Assembly (NCBI GenBank): GCA_032768795.1
Contig: CP136490.1
Location: 3,658,001-3,722,000 of the forward strand
Direction of reading: 5' to 3'
Source: Tremella fuciformis
Lineage: Eukaryota; Basidiomycota; Tremellomycetes; Tremellales; Tremellaceae
Length of the DNA stretch: 64,000 nucleotides
In this document: positions 1-10,956 of the stretch, in pieces
How the letters are laid out: each line of letters starts with the position of its first letter
Position numbering within the stretch: the stretch's first letter is position 1
Made by a program: the position numbers and the translations under genes
Notes under the pieces: model-generated
The model's input: only the letters and a program-made list of their open reading frames with translations
What the model was told of the DNA's origin: nothing
The model's database searches: none

Positions 1-109
1 ATGTAAGTGGAGCTTCTACACGACCCGGCATGAGACTGATTCGCAGGTGTTTGACCTGCCGTCTGTTATTATCGGGCAGTTCCTCCCCATGCCGGCGGAG
101 TCCATGTAG
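1..109 (+). CDS. 3' end of an unidentified gene (last exon)
   Basis: The window opens inside a plus-strand gene. Bases 3-46 look like an intron (GTAAGT donor, GACTGAT branch-like stretch, GCAG acceptor). The exon that follows at 47 stays open for 20 codons, ends ...GQFLPMPAESM, and stops with TAG at 107-109. Only the carboxyl end is visible, so no family can be named. The call rests on the clean donor/acceptor pair and on an in-frame stop. Confidence 0.45.
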   Translation, partial: CKWSFYTTRHETDSQVFDLPSVIIGQFLPMPAESM

Positions 110-307
110 GATCTTGAGGCCAGCTTCTAGATGGTGGTGATTGGGATGTGTGATATCTGTATGATTTGAGATCCGGTTGTATATGTAGTAGAATCAAAAG
201 TGGACAGTGTGTCCACCAGTCGACAAGATGCAGACAGTGCAGAAGTAAAGTCGTGACATACTGTACAACATACATGGCAGTGTCTAGATAGAGGGGAGTC
301 CAGTGCC

Positions 308-1060
308 CTAGTTGTTCTTCTCGTTCTTTGCCTCGTCAAAGCAGATACAGATGGCGGCGATGAGCGTGAGGTCTACGCCAGGTGCGACGGTGACAAAGTA
401 CTGCGAGCGGGTGAATAAGGGAACGGCGAGAGGAGCAAGGAAGACGCACCGTCTGCCTGTCCATGAAAATCTCGCGTGCGTTGAAGAGCTTCCTCCCAAT
501 CTGCGCAATGACAGGCCCGTCCTCCATCGCAATGTTCGCCGAACCGCCCCACATATCTCCCCGCAGGACGAGCGTCACGTCCTGCTTTGTCGACGCGTTA
601 TGGAAGGTCGCCTCCATCTTGGTCCCCAGTCCAAACTTGCGCTTGACGCGGAATACCTCCCGGCCTGATTCGTCCTCGGCGTAGTACTGGCCCAGCACGG
701 TGAGTATCTTGTTCTTGAGCACGTAGAGCACCTGGCCCTGCATGGACGTGATGACTGTTCTCAGCCTCCCCTCCCTTGAAAGACGCTTGGGGGAGCGGCC
801 CACCTTTTCGGTCGCGAAAGGAGAAGACCTTGCCCTGGCATTGACATACCGGCACGCCGCTAGCATCTTTGATAGCAAAGTTGTCCTGCGGTCAGTTGCG
901 CACCGTCTTGAGCAGAGGGATCGCTCACACCTGTGAATGAGAACGCCTTCTCTTTCAGGACCAGCACCGTCGACTGGTTGACGCAGTAGTTGGGGTGAAT
1001 ACCTAATGGAGGTGATACGGGCTGCAGAGCCACTGGCGCATTCGGCATGAATAGGCCCAT
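308..1060 (-). CDS. LURP-one-related (LOR/tubby C-terminal-like) protein, paralogue 1
   Basis: The protein starts MGLFMPNAPVALQP at 1060 and ends ...ICICFDEAKNEKNN with TAG at 308-310. It is assembled from about four exons split by 40-50 base introns. Visible features are the strand-rich core (KMEATFHNAS, VTLVLRGDMWGGSANI, VIAQIGRK) and a carboxyl hydrophobic helix (VDLTLIAAICICFDEAKN). These are typical of the LOR/DUF567 fold, which is related to tubby C-terminal and scramblase domains. Family members are small, around 200 residues, matching this one; their biochemical role in fungi is unknown. A close paralogue lies at 5135-5971, with the same first residues (MGLF) and nearly the same last helix, so the two arose by local duplication. 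The fold call is confident; the function is not known. Confidence 0.8.
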
Positions 1061-1471
1061 CGTTGTGGTGTAGTTCGAGGTACAGAGTGTCGGAGTGACG
1101 AGCGGTGAGTGGGGTGAGTGGTCGTCTGATGCTTTATAGCATTGGCTATCAGAGCGGAGAGCGGTGCATGATGCGGCAAAGGATAGACGGCAGCTCGGTC
1201 CAGGAACAAAACGCCAAGAGGCGGAGATGAGGTGTATGACGCCAGCCCGACACCCCGAGGCGGTGCCATTTGGCTATTTAGGTATCCTCAGTACGTCTCT
1301 ATCCAGCTCGGTGATAACATGTCAGAACACCCCAAGCATGCAGCGAAGACATACCACCATGAGGCTGAACGGACGGGGGAGTCCAGGGTCACGATGCTGG
1401 TTGACGCCGATCAAGTTGTCTATCTCGGGCCGATGGAGATATGATATGCCATGCATGAACATCACACACAT
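1061..1471. other. Intergenic stretch without a recognised gene
   Basis: This 411-base stretch lies between the start of LOR paralogue 1 and the stop of the aldolase gene, both on the minus strand. It should hold the LOR promoter and the aldolase 3' untranslated region. Short open frames here look random, with no splice-linked exons and no known motif. Confidence 0.5.
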
Positions 1472-2583
1472 CTAGTATCCCGTGCGAGCCTTGCCCTGCT
1501 CGGCGTCAAGCGCAACGGCGACCTCCTTGGCGATACCGTTCTGGATGGCGCCAATGTCAGTGGTGATCGAGACCATGTCGAAGCCCTGCTCCAGACGCTT
1601 CTTGGCGCCCTCGCCGCTGGTGCCTGCGCGGTGTCAGCCACAGCGCCGGCGTCGGGTATGCAGAAGGAGACGTGGCTCACAGAAGAAGGCGGCAATCTTG
1701 CCGGCGGCCTTGGCGGCCTTGAGCACCTTGGCGATGGCATCCTCGTGCTCCTGCGAGCCGAAGGGCACGCCGAGCTGCTTGCTCAGGTCGAAGGGGCCTG
1801 GCTGTTAGCCCCTGCCGGCAGGCTGACAGACCAGGAAGCAGACCGTGACTCACCGACGAAGAGCACGTCGACACCGTCTACCTTGGCGATCTCCTCGACG
1901 TTGGCAACACCGCCCTTGCTCTCAATCTGCACGATGACAAGCAGGTTCTTGTCCGCGCCGGCGGCGTAGCCGGCCTCATTGGTGCCGAACGAGTAGCCCG
2001 AGAACATGGGGCCGAACCCTCGCGAGCCGGTCGGCGGGTACTTTGAGTACTGCACGACGCGCTTGGCGTCTTCCTGAGCTAATCAGCGCTCCCCGCTTAG
2101 CCGATACCTTGAGGGGGACGAGGGACTCACGGCGGAGTGGCAGAGAGGGGTCATGACGCCGTGGGCGCCCGAGTCGAGCGCGCGCTTGATCAGCCACTCG
2201 GCGTCCCAGGGGACCCGGATGATGGGCGATGCGCCGCTCTGGGCGACAGCATTGCAGAGCTGCAGTCAGCGTGTGTTCACCAGCATTGCTTGGCAGGCGA
2301 CGCGTGGCCAGGAGCAGATAGAGGCCACATGGGTCGCTGTACGGTGACTCACCTCGTGGTAGTCCTTGTCGGTGATCTGGCCGTGCTCGGCATCGACGAG
2401 GACCCAGTTGAAGACCTGGCCATTGAGAATGGTCCTGGCGAGCGGGGCACTGGGGAACCTGCCCACATCAACAAGTGTTACTGCGCTCGAGGGCGAGAGC
2501 GAGAGCGAGACTTACGTGAGCCAGAAGCCCAATCCGGGCTTGCCCTCTTTGAGCGCGTTACGGAGGTAGAGAGCCTTGTCCAT
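1472..2583 (-). CDS. HpcH/HpaI-family aldolase (2-keto-3-deoxy acid type)
   Basis: The gene starts MDKALYLRNALKEGKPGLGF at 2583 and ends ...AEQGKARTGY with TAG at 1472-1474, over about six exons. Family hallmarks are present in order: WVLVDAEHGQ (general-base/active-site His region), IIRVPWD, GAHGVMTPLCHSAEDAKR, GSRGFGPMFSGYSFG, VIVQIESKGGVANVEEIAKV (metal-binding Glu), DVLFVGPFDLSKQLG and a carboxyl SITTDIGAI. Members cleave 2-keto-3-deoxy or 4-hydroxy-2-oxo acids to pyruvate plus an aldehyde, using a divalent metal. Length, about 270 residues, is normal. The substrate cannot be told from sequence; fungal relatives act in sugar-acid (for example deoxyrhamnonate) or aromatic breakdown. It sits head to tail behind the glycosyltransferase gene with about 290 bases between them. 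Confidence 0.9.
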
Positions 2584-2872
2584 GTCTGCTTTGGGAGTCT
2601 TTTTTGTATGTGCTACAAGTGTTCAATCAGAGTACGGTTCAGAAAAGTCGGATAGCAATCAATCGCATCGCACACGACCGTGCCAGCCAGCCAATCCAAG
2701 CCTCTCTTCTCTTCACCCCAGCCAAGCTGAACCGGCAGCCGACCGGTCAGACCGAAATACCAACAAAACGAGCACGAGTTCGGAGTCACCGGTCAAAATC
2801 GGCCCGAGTCTTGTCCCGAAAATACCAATCTCATTCAGATCCCGGAATCATATACTTCGTTTCTGTGCACTA

Positions 2873-4913
2873 TCATACACGATGTCCTCGCGGTCGGCCA
2901 GCGTCCATCATCTTGGGACAGATCCCAGTGGCCACACAGGCGTCTTTGATGTGCTTTGCGAGCTGCGGCACCCGCCCGTCATTCTTCCTCACCACGGTCT
3001 GGAACATCTTTTCTTGGTCCCGCTGCAAGAATCTCTTGAACGTCTTCAGGGCGTTCTCGTGCTTCATATCGTGCGGGATGCTGCGAGTCAGTCAAGCTGA
3101 CCCAAGGGGAGGGAGCCAACTTACTACCGCCCAATCGGCGTTGCGACGGCTTGCTCAAGCGCCGATTGAAGCGAGCCAAGATCTTCCTTGAAATACGAAT
3201 ACACATAAGGTGGACCAATGGCTGAGGCGGGGCCGTGCTGGAATTGACTGCCCATCAGCACTCCTGTGGTACACATTGCGGCGAGACACCTACTCGGTGT
3301 ACAAATTCCAACCGGAAAAGTCTGGGTTCTCGCGGTAGTAAGGCATTATCACAGGCGTCCCATGGCATCTGCCTGTCAACGGCGCCCTCGGATCCAGAGA
3401 AGGCGGACCACGTACAGCGCAGTATAGACGGAAGGGCTGATGGCTGGCCATCCAATGCCGAGCAAGGCCTTGCTGCTGCCTACGAGCTCATTGTAGTCCT
3501 CCCGGGTCTGAAAGCCCAGATTGGTGATGCCTTCAGGTATATCTTTGCCCTCTTCCACTTGCGCGACTGATACGAAATCAAAGTCGCCGTTGGCAAGTGT
3601 CGCCCATGAGTCTTCCGGAGGCGCGCGGCCATCATGGAAGAATGCTACTCATGAGAATTTCCTCCAGAGATGGCAGGTATCACGTACAGGATTTCTTCGC
3701 TAAGATGAGCACGCAATCATGCCGTTCTGCCCACGGCGTCACTTGGCCTAAAGCGCAGTGCTTCTCGATGGTATACGGCAGATAGATGTGCTTGTCGGGT
3801 AGCGGCCATGGTCTGGAATGTCACTATGAGTACATCTTGCACGGGAATGACATACGTTGCGATCCACTCTTGTCCCAGGACGTGATACGACCACTCCCCG
3901 TCCTCCGTAATACCCCAGTAGTATGCATTGTTCGATACGTTCTTTGGCTTGGCGCCCCACTATACGTCAGCGCCAGCCACGATGTGTGAGCTGTCATCGA
4001 CCCACATAGTCCATAGAAATCAGGCGAAAGATGGGTATGGTCCCACGCTCCTCTTCCGGTACATCCGCGAGCAGATCCTTTCCGCCGTTCAAAGGGCGAT
4101 AGTGCTCCTCTGCAACACACCGCGGGTCGGTCAAACAAGTGGTCGTCCCGCCATCGCCGCCCCAGACGGAATGTCTACAGTAAGTTGTCTTCGACATGCT
4201 TAGGTTCGACCCACAGAACGTCTGGAATGCTCTCGGCAAATTGAATCCACTTCTCGTATCCATCCATCGGCAAGACATGATAGCCCAGCTCCTCGGCCAT
4301 GTCGATGAGGGAGCTCTGCCATATCGCCTGTAATATAAGTGCAAGTGGCGCTTCGTCGGGATCTGGACCTACTTCACCGCTGGTGACTCCGCCAAGAGCC
4401 ATCGCCGTCCACCAGTACGAGGAGACGATGATGGGTCGGTCGTGACATGAAGTGGCATTGGCGTGCCCTTTGGGCAAGTAACACCTCTGGACCTGTTGCA
4501 GATTCGCCACCACCCGGTCCTTGTCCCACCCGTGACACAAGCTGCCGTCAGCATGCCCGTCCAAGCCCGGTATTACCAAGTGCTCACTTGTCATCCGACT
4601 GTTCCCGCTCCAACGCGCGCGTCACTTGCCGATACCGTCTCGCGCGCGCGCACCCTTCCGGGTCCAGACCCTCGTGGGCCGAGTGGTCCCAGCCCATACA
4701 GCTGATATCATCGCGGAATGTGCTGAGGGATGGCGAAGACGGGTGCAGGCTCAGCAGACTCAGCACGCCCAGCCCAAGCACGGCGAATAGCCACGGTCGG
4801 TACCGCCGCTCGGTCTTGGTGGGCAGCTGCGATGCTGAGCGGGGGGAGTAGCGCGAGTTGAGCGGCAGATATGGCAGGGATGGATCGTAGCCTGGCCGTG
4901 GAGATACGCCCAT
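2873..4913 (-). CDS. GT18 (MGAT5-like) type II membrane glycosyltransferase
   Basis: The start chosen is MGVSPRPGYDPSLPYLPLNS at 4913. A short basic cytosolic tail is followed by one hydrophobic signal-anchor (WLFAVLGLGVLSLLSL), the layout of a Golgi type II glycosyltransferase. Near the carboxyl end, after splicing, are GFQTREDYNELVGSSKALLG, IGWPAISPSVYTAL, GTPVIMPYY and QHGPASAIGPPYVYSYFKED, then a helix ending ALKTFKRFLQRD. These line up with the end of alpha-1,6-mannosylglycoprotein 6-beta-N-acetylglucosaminyltransferases (family GT18), including the F/GWP-x-SP nucleotide-sugar loop and the QHP-like segment. The likely role is adding GlcNAc to N-glycans or a related glycoconjugate in the Golgi. 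At least eight short introns interrupt it. The exact acceptor substrate in fungi is uncertain. Confidence 0.75.
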
Positions 4914-5134
4914 GTTTCCTTTGCAGGTCGCGTAGCGTCGTGTCGACAACAGCGATGGCGATGGTCGTGTCGAAAGTAAGTCGCGCCCTGCGGATCTGCA
5001 TGTATTTTTGCCGCGGATGTGCCTGCGAGTCACCTTACCCTGAGCCAGATTCCTGCAATCGAATCCCCTCCAGAGGTACATATGCATGCATGAATGGTTG
5101 ATGTTACACAGTGCATGATGAACAGCACGAGGAG

Positions 5135-5971
5135 TCATCGTCGTCTCCGGTCGTTCTTGGCCTCGTCGAAACAGATGCAGATGGCGGCAATGGTGACTAG
5201 ATCCACGCCGGGCGCAACGACGACCGCGTACTGTCCTGTCAGCCAGACGTCATCAATCCTGCAGGAGTAGCTACTGACAGTCTGGGCACCCATGAAGATG
5301 TCGACCATGTCGTATTGGCGATATATTTGGGCTATCGGTCTCCCATCAGCCGTCGTCAAGGTGGCCGAGCCGCCAAAGATGTCGCCGCGCAATTTGATAG
5401 TAACCGGTTGGCCATCGTGCGCATTGACAAAGCCCGCCTCGATCTTTGTGCCGACTGTTCCGTGAGCAGGCTGTCGATGCGCAGTCAAGCGTGTCTCGGG
5501 TCTTCGCTCAAAAGCAATGTGGACAAAGTATGGACCTACACGAGAACTTCTGGCTGACCCGCAACACCTCCCGGTTCCCCTGGTCCTTCCCGACGTATTC
5601 CGTGAGAAACGTGAACAGCTCCCGTTTGAGCTGCACGAGCGGTTGGCCATCCATCGCGTATATATCTGAGATGATCAGAACAGCCAGGATATTCCAGCAA
5701 AGAACCTACACTTCCTGTCCCGGAAACTTAGCGCTTGGCCCTCACAGCGACAGACAGGATTCCCAGACGAGTCATTGATGATAAAGTCGTCCTGGTTGCC
5801 TCAGCGAGACTCGAGTGCTGCACAGGAGGGGTCACTCACGCCGCTGAAAGAGAAGAGCCGTTCACGAAGGATGAGGGTGGTCTCCCATGGGACGCAGTAG
5901 TTGAGATGAACGCCTATGGGCGGGTCAAAGCGTTGAAACTGTGCCGGCGGGTCTATGTTGAAGAGGCCCAT
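5135..5971 (-). CDS. LURP-one-related (LOR/tubby C-terminal-like) protein, paralogue 2
   Basis: The first exon begins MGLFNIDPPAQFQRFDPPIG at 5971 and the protein ends ...ICICFDEAKNDRRRR with TGA at 5135-5137. The core motifs repeat those of the copy at 308-1060: GTKIEAGFVNAHDGQPVTIK, LRGDIFGGSATL, IAQIYRQ and a carboxyl VDLVTIAAICICFDEAKND helix. The positions of several introns also appear to match. Between the first exon and the core are a disulfide-free strand region and a segment around MANRSCSSNG that reads through an intron. Function is unknown, as for the family in fungi. The conserved acidic end after the helix suggests that both copies are under constraint. Confidence 0.78.
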
Positions 5972-6236
5972 GCTGTCGGGATGTATGTATGCGATGCAAC
6001 ACTGACGCTGGGCTATCTACATGATGTGGGGACAAGGAAAGGCATGCATGTCATGACATTGAGAAGCGTATAGCCTTTTGAGTGTAAGGACACTTCTTGG
6101 CACCGCTTCTTCGGCCGCGATTAGACGCGGCTTCGGAGTATGGCACCGATGCCGACGTACGGTACAACCGATAGTGCTTCCCAAATTGCTGCAGAGCCGT
6201 TTGATCGAGGGATGCAGGCTACGCCAGATGAGATCA

Positions 6237-7297
6237 TCAATCATACAGTCCCTCCCACTCGTCCTCCTCATCCAGTGCAGGAGGCTCGTCTGTATCTGTC
6301 CCATTCCCCTTCGGTCTGCCTGCGTCCTCCATCTCCTCCATGGCTCGCAGCTCGTCCAAGTCCGGGCCGTCAAACAAGGCCTCTTCCTCAGCCCCCTCAT
6401 CTTCTTGCTGTGTCCCAACACGTAGCGGAGGAGAAGACGTGGCCGGGTGCTGCGATCCCACAGCAGGCGAGCTTGCCCGTTCTTGCTGTGAAGAGCCAAG
6501 AGGCGGACTCGGTGTTCTCGGTTTCGGGGGATAAAACGCCTCTCTGTATCCCTTCATCGCCGACTACAGGTCAGGTTCGATCGCATAGCAGGGATTTGGA
6601 CTTGCCTCCATGCGGCGCGAGTGGCACACCTTCTCCACGCGTGCTATTGTCCCTGCAAAGTCGCCCTTGGGGAACATGCCATGCGCCCACATCTGATACA
6701 CCTCGAGCAGGTCGCGCAGATCGGCAGCCTTGATGTCATTCCCCGAACGCTCCGTTGGGAGAAGGACACTGACCTCGGCGCCCTTCCTGCGCGGCTTGAA
6801 CCTCTTGGCCGCCTTCATCAAAGCTGGTATCCCTCGATCGCTCATCAATCTGTAGTCAGTCCTGTGCTGCCGGCTGTACGGGCGGCCCACCTTTCCGCAT
6901 TAATCTTCGGTATCGGCCGCCGCGCCTTCTTCTGTCCTGGCTGAGGCTCCTCTCCTGTCAATGCGAGGGGATCACCGAGCGCCAAAGGATCTCGCGTCAA
7001 GGAGTCTCCATATGAGACCTGACCCGGCGGCGGCAGCGGAGGCGGGAGGTCGTATAGCTCATCGTCGTCTGCGAATGCCTCCAGATCGAATACGGGCTGA
7101 GGGGGAGCAGCAGGGGGCGGTGTCTTGCGTTTAAGGCCGACTTGCGGGGAGGCGATGGACGCGGAAGGGGAGAAAAAGAGAGGTTCGGCATCGGACGGCA
7201 GGCGGGACGGAGGTGTGGGGGAGCGTGGCGAGCGTGCTGGGGGTACATATGGCCGGGACGCACCGGGAGACGCGAACAGGTCGTCCAGCGAAGTCAT
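6237..7297 (-). CDS. CSM3: Csm3/Swi3/Tipin replication fork protection factor
   Basis: The protein starts MTSLDDLFASPGASRPYVPP at 7297, has a long proline-rich, acidic amino end, and then enters the Swi3 domain: RPIPKINAERL, RGIPALMKAAKRFKPRRKG, EVSVLLPTERSGNDIKAADL, RDLLEVYQMWAHGMFPKGDF and TIARVEKVCHSRRM. This order is diagnostic of the Swi3/Csm3/Tipin family. The carboxyl tail is acidic and low in complexity, ending EEDEWEGLYD at 6237-6239. Members pair with Tof1/Timeless at stalled replication forks, help S-phase checkpoint signalling and support sister chromatid cohesion in the nucleus. Two or more short introns lie inside the domain (for example near 6855 and 6590). The family call is secure; the symbol is used by homology. 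Confidence 0.9.
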
Positions 7298-7530
7298 CGT
7301 TGTTTCTATATGCAGCGAATGATGAAGAATGGGTCGAGGAAGAATGGACAGACGCGACGCGCTTGATTTTGCCTCCATGCGCCTCCACCAAGGAACACCT
7401 GGCGGCGATCACCGAACTTGCCCGAAAGGATCCCTGTGGCGCTATGGCCTATGGGCCTATGAAGCTATGACCATGCATTCAGAATCTACAACAGATCTGT
7501 GCATTTTAGATCTCTTATATCGCTGAGGGA

Positions 7531-8924
7531 TTAGAAGGGGGTGAGGTGGTCATCGGGGACCTTGATGCCGTCGTGGATGGCGGCACCCATCAAGCGACCA
7601 CCGTCGACAGAGATGACGTTGTAGTTCATGTAAGCACCGCCTGGCGAGCAGAGCAAGAGGATGGGAGCGGCAATCTCGTTCATCTGACCAGCGCGACCTG
7701 GGCTATCAGCATGCGCAATTGACGATGTTTAGGCAGGGCTGCTTGCGGCTCACCGGCAGTGGAGCGAAGGGCAGCCTTGGTAGCGGGGGCATTGAGGTTC
7801 TTGTACTCGTGTCCGCCAGCAGACTCGGCAGTCATCTCCGAGGGGAAGATGCCAGGGCAGATTGTGTTGACACGGATCCTCATGCTGTCCGTTTCAACGA
7901 GACTTCCTTCACATGTGCCAGCAATGCGGGACTCACGGGTGAAGGCGGCCAGCGAGCAGCTTGGCGAGGTGGATGGCTGCCGCCTTGCTGACGCCGTAGG
8001 TGAGCTGGCCCATGGCACTGAGATCAGCTGGCCCTGAGCGAGACGGTCAGGTGACTCACCGCTGGTTGGCGAGACCGGCAAGGGAAGAGATGATGATGAC
8101 GCTGGGGTCGGCGGACTTGCGGAGCTGCGGGACCAAGGCGGCGGTCATGAAGTACGCGCCGTTAATGTTGACTGCCGTCAGCCTAGGCCCTCACGAGAAA
8201 GTTCACTGGGTCTCACTCGAGTTGGTGTAATTGAAGTCATCGCTGTCGCGTGTGAGCTCTACTCCAACCTAGGTCGGTCCGGCAGGGACTCACTCCTCGA
8301 CGCTCCACAGCAGCTTCTCGACCTCGTCGGCTGAGCGGTCAGCTCGGGTCTTTGAGCCGTTTGCCAGAGTCCGACTCACGGTCATTGTGGTCCTTGATGG
8401 GGTAACGCCACGCACGGCCGACACCGGCGTTGTTGACGAGCACATCGATCTGCGGGGGTTTCAGCGAGTCCGGGCTTGTATAAGGTTAGGGGCCTCACGA
8501 TCTCCTCGTGCTTGAGAGATTCGGCGATAGCGCGGCAGCCGTCTTTGGTAGCGACGTCACCCTGGATGCTGCACCGATAAGCAAGCTTCAGGCCATGACG
8601 GAGGAGCAGGACTCACGCGATGGCTTTCCCCCCGAGTCCCGAGTCCGAGTTGAGCTCTTCGACCGCCTTGTCGAGGACCTCCTTCCTCCGGCCGGTGATG
8701 TACACCTTGGAACCGTTGCTTACGAATCCTTGGGCAATGGCTATGATTAGCACCCCGCCCACTGTTGTCCATGTGGCTGTGCCGGGAAACTCACCCTTGC
8801 CAAGACCGGTACCACCGCCAGTGACGACGACGATCTGGGCATCAGCAGCAGCTACCGAGACTGCCGTAGTACTCACCTTGCCTTGGACATTGAACATGTC
8901 AGCATTCTTGAAAGAGACAGGCAT
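7531..8924 (-). CDS. Short-chain dehydrogenase/reductase, tandem copy 1
   Basis: It starts [16 protein letters not shown] at 8924 and ends ...[12 protein letters not shown] with TAA at 7531-7533, over about ten small exons. It has the classical SDR signature: [12 protein letters not shown] (TGxxxGxG NAD(P) loop), a DV segment after the third strand, [13 protein letters not shown] (NNAG), IIISSLAG (catalytic Ser), [19 protein letters not shown] (YxxxK) and [15 protein letters not shown]. The enzyme should be a soluble NAD(P)H-dependent oxidoreductase of about 290 residues. The substrate cannot be told. The neighbour at 9238-10697 is a closely related tandem copy in the same orientation, but its intron pattern differs around the YxxxK motif, where this copy has no intron. 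Confidence 0.9.
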
Positions 8925-9237
8925 CTTGGTGGTTGTGTGAGAGTTGCAAGCTGATTTGCAAAGATGTTCTGATACAGAAGAAGAGATGAGAAGATGCTAA
9001 ATGCAAAGCAGGTGACACTGATAGGACCCGGCGACTCGCGAGGGGGGAACACTCATGCGGGGGAGAATAGACGAGCACGTCCAAGAGGCCAAGGCTAAAC
9101 CGGTCCGCCACCCGAGGGAAGGAGAGTAACCGGCGCCGGAACAGCCGAAATGACCGGAAAGCTGTTAATAGCTCGGCCCGGGATATCATTGTTAAGGACT
9201 CGTCGCGACGAGCAGAACGAGCATGTATGCATGTAGT
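8925..9237. other. Intergenic stretch between the two SDR genes
   Basis: This 313-base stretch lies between the start of SDR copy 1 and the stop of SDR copy 2. It presumably holds the promoter of copy 1. No gene or repeat is evident. Confidence 0.5.
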
Positions 9238-10697
9238 CTACTCTGCATACATCTCGCTAGGTCTGGGGATACCATCCCATATGCCCGCGTCCTGATCATC
9301 AGCAACCCCCGTCGACGTCACTAGTCGAAGGAACAGGCTGACGAGTAATCGCCCGCCGCAGACATTGATAACCGCATTGTCCATATACCCCCCAGCTTTG
9401 CTGGCGAGCAGCAACGCCGGCCCGACAATCTCGTGACGTTGACCAACTCGACCTTGTGTATCAGCAATTTGTTATCCCTGCCACAGGAGCAGACTCGCCT
9501 ACTGGACACCGCAAGCCTGCCTTGAATGCCGGAGGCTTGAACACCTTCTCCCCTGCCTCGTTCGTAGTGGTGGTGATCTCAGACGGGAAAGCGCCCGGGA
9601 CGATGGTATTGACGCGAATCTTCATCCTGAACATCAGCATTGCCTCCCATCGACTCTCGACCCACGGTGCAAGACGTCCCGCAAGCAACGCCGCCATGTG
9701 CACAACTGCTATGAGTTTCCCACTTGTTAAGGTCCCACCCAGACATACCCGCAGCCTGCGGTCAATATAGAGCCATCGAAACGACTCAGACAATGCACTT
9801 ACCTTGGAAGCTCCATATGTCAAGGTCGAGACCGCCCTTACATCGATCAGCCCCTGCGTCCGTCCATCAGACTGGACCGGACCCACCTTTGATTTGCGAA
9901 GGCCGCAATGGATGCGATGATAATCACGCTCGGCAGCTCGCTCTTGCGCAACAAAGGGACCAGTGCCGCCGTTGCAAAGTAAGGCCCAGCAACATTGCCT
10001 GTCATTTCAGCATGTCGGGTGGTGGAAGGCCATGAGGCAGCCTACCCTGCATGGTATCTGCCCAGTCTTCGCTGCACGTTCAGCTCCCCATCGTCGATGA
10101 GTGGCAGACAGAGACCCACTCCTCCACGTCCCAGATCAGCTTCTCGGCCTGATCAGCTGCCCATCAGCCTCTTTCCGATACTACCACCACATGCAGGAGC
10201 AAAGACGTACGATCGTTATGCCCTTCTAGGGTAGTGATGGGATTTCGCCATGCCTTCTGCACCCCGGCATTGTTGACCAGCACGTCCACTCGTTCCTCCC
10301 CTACCGCCCGCAATGCGTCTCTGAGAGCCTGAGCACCGCTCTTGGAGGACACGTCTCCCCGCAGTCTACCTGATCAGTCTCCCTCTTCATTCGTCCAGAG
10401 AGGGGATAAGGGGGGACATACGGCACGCAGCTGCTGGACCCCCGGGCGAACCCCGCGTTGATCTCCTTCGCCGTGGCCTGCAGCACTTCCTCCCTCCGCC
10501 CCACAATGTAGACCTTTGCGCCGTTTGCCACGTAGCCTTCTGCCATCATTCGTCCGAGTCCCGTCCCTCCGCCCGTGATCACAATGACCTGGTTGTCAGT
10601 TGTACGTGGTCCTGGTCAGAGAGATGTGGACGTACTTTGCCCGAGACGGAGAACAGGTCTCCTGCGTAGAGCGACTCGGTCTCTGCTGGCACCTGCA
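9238..10697 (-). CDS. Short-chain dehydrogenase/reductase, tandem copy 2, with a 7-base micro-exon
   Basis: It starts MQVPAETESLYAGDLFSVSG at 10697 and ends ...RPSEMYAE with TAG at 9238-9240. SDR motifs are [55 protein letters not shown] and RVNTIVPGAFPSEIT. After LTYGASK (exon end 9803) the best splicing uses a 47-base intron, a 7-base exon at 9749-9755 and a 43-base intron. This gives SK-AAV-VHMAALLAG, which aligns residue for residue with [14 protein letters not shown] in copy 1. The carboxyl end is longer than in copy 1 (an insertion around RLLVSLFLRLVTSTGVADD). The substrate is unknown. It is probably a tandem duplicate that has since diverged. Confidence 0.88.
9749..9755 (-). other. 7-base micro-exon of SDR copy 2
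   Basis: Read on the minus strand, GCTGCGG is flanked by GACCGCAG (acceptor) and GTATGT (donor). It joins phase 0 to phase 1 and restores the conserved helix after the catalytic YxxxK motif. Skipping it would shift the frame. Confidence 0.7.
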
Positions 10698-10956
10698 TGT
10701 TCACCTGCTCAGCTGCCGGCACTGAAAGATGACGAAAGGACGATAACAATGCATGCGTGTCGACTCAAGAAATAGCGTCGATAGCATTCGACTGGGCTGA
10801 CTGACGCCCGGGTTGCCGAGACGGGGCCCTTGGTGCTCCACAATTTGCCTCCGAAGTGTGGTATGACCAGAGAGGTTGCCATGCAAAGAGTATACGGCCA
10901 ACTATGCAAGGTATGAGAGTCGCAGACACCACAAGATGCTCCAGATGCAAAGACGA

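Noticed and set aside
1472..10697. Aldolase plus two dehydrogenases as a sugar-acid (for example L-rhamnose) breakdown cluster
   Set aside because: The genes are separated by glycosyltransferase, LOR and CSM3 genes, and no dehydratase, lactonase or transporter is adjacent; clustering by function is not supported.
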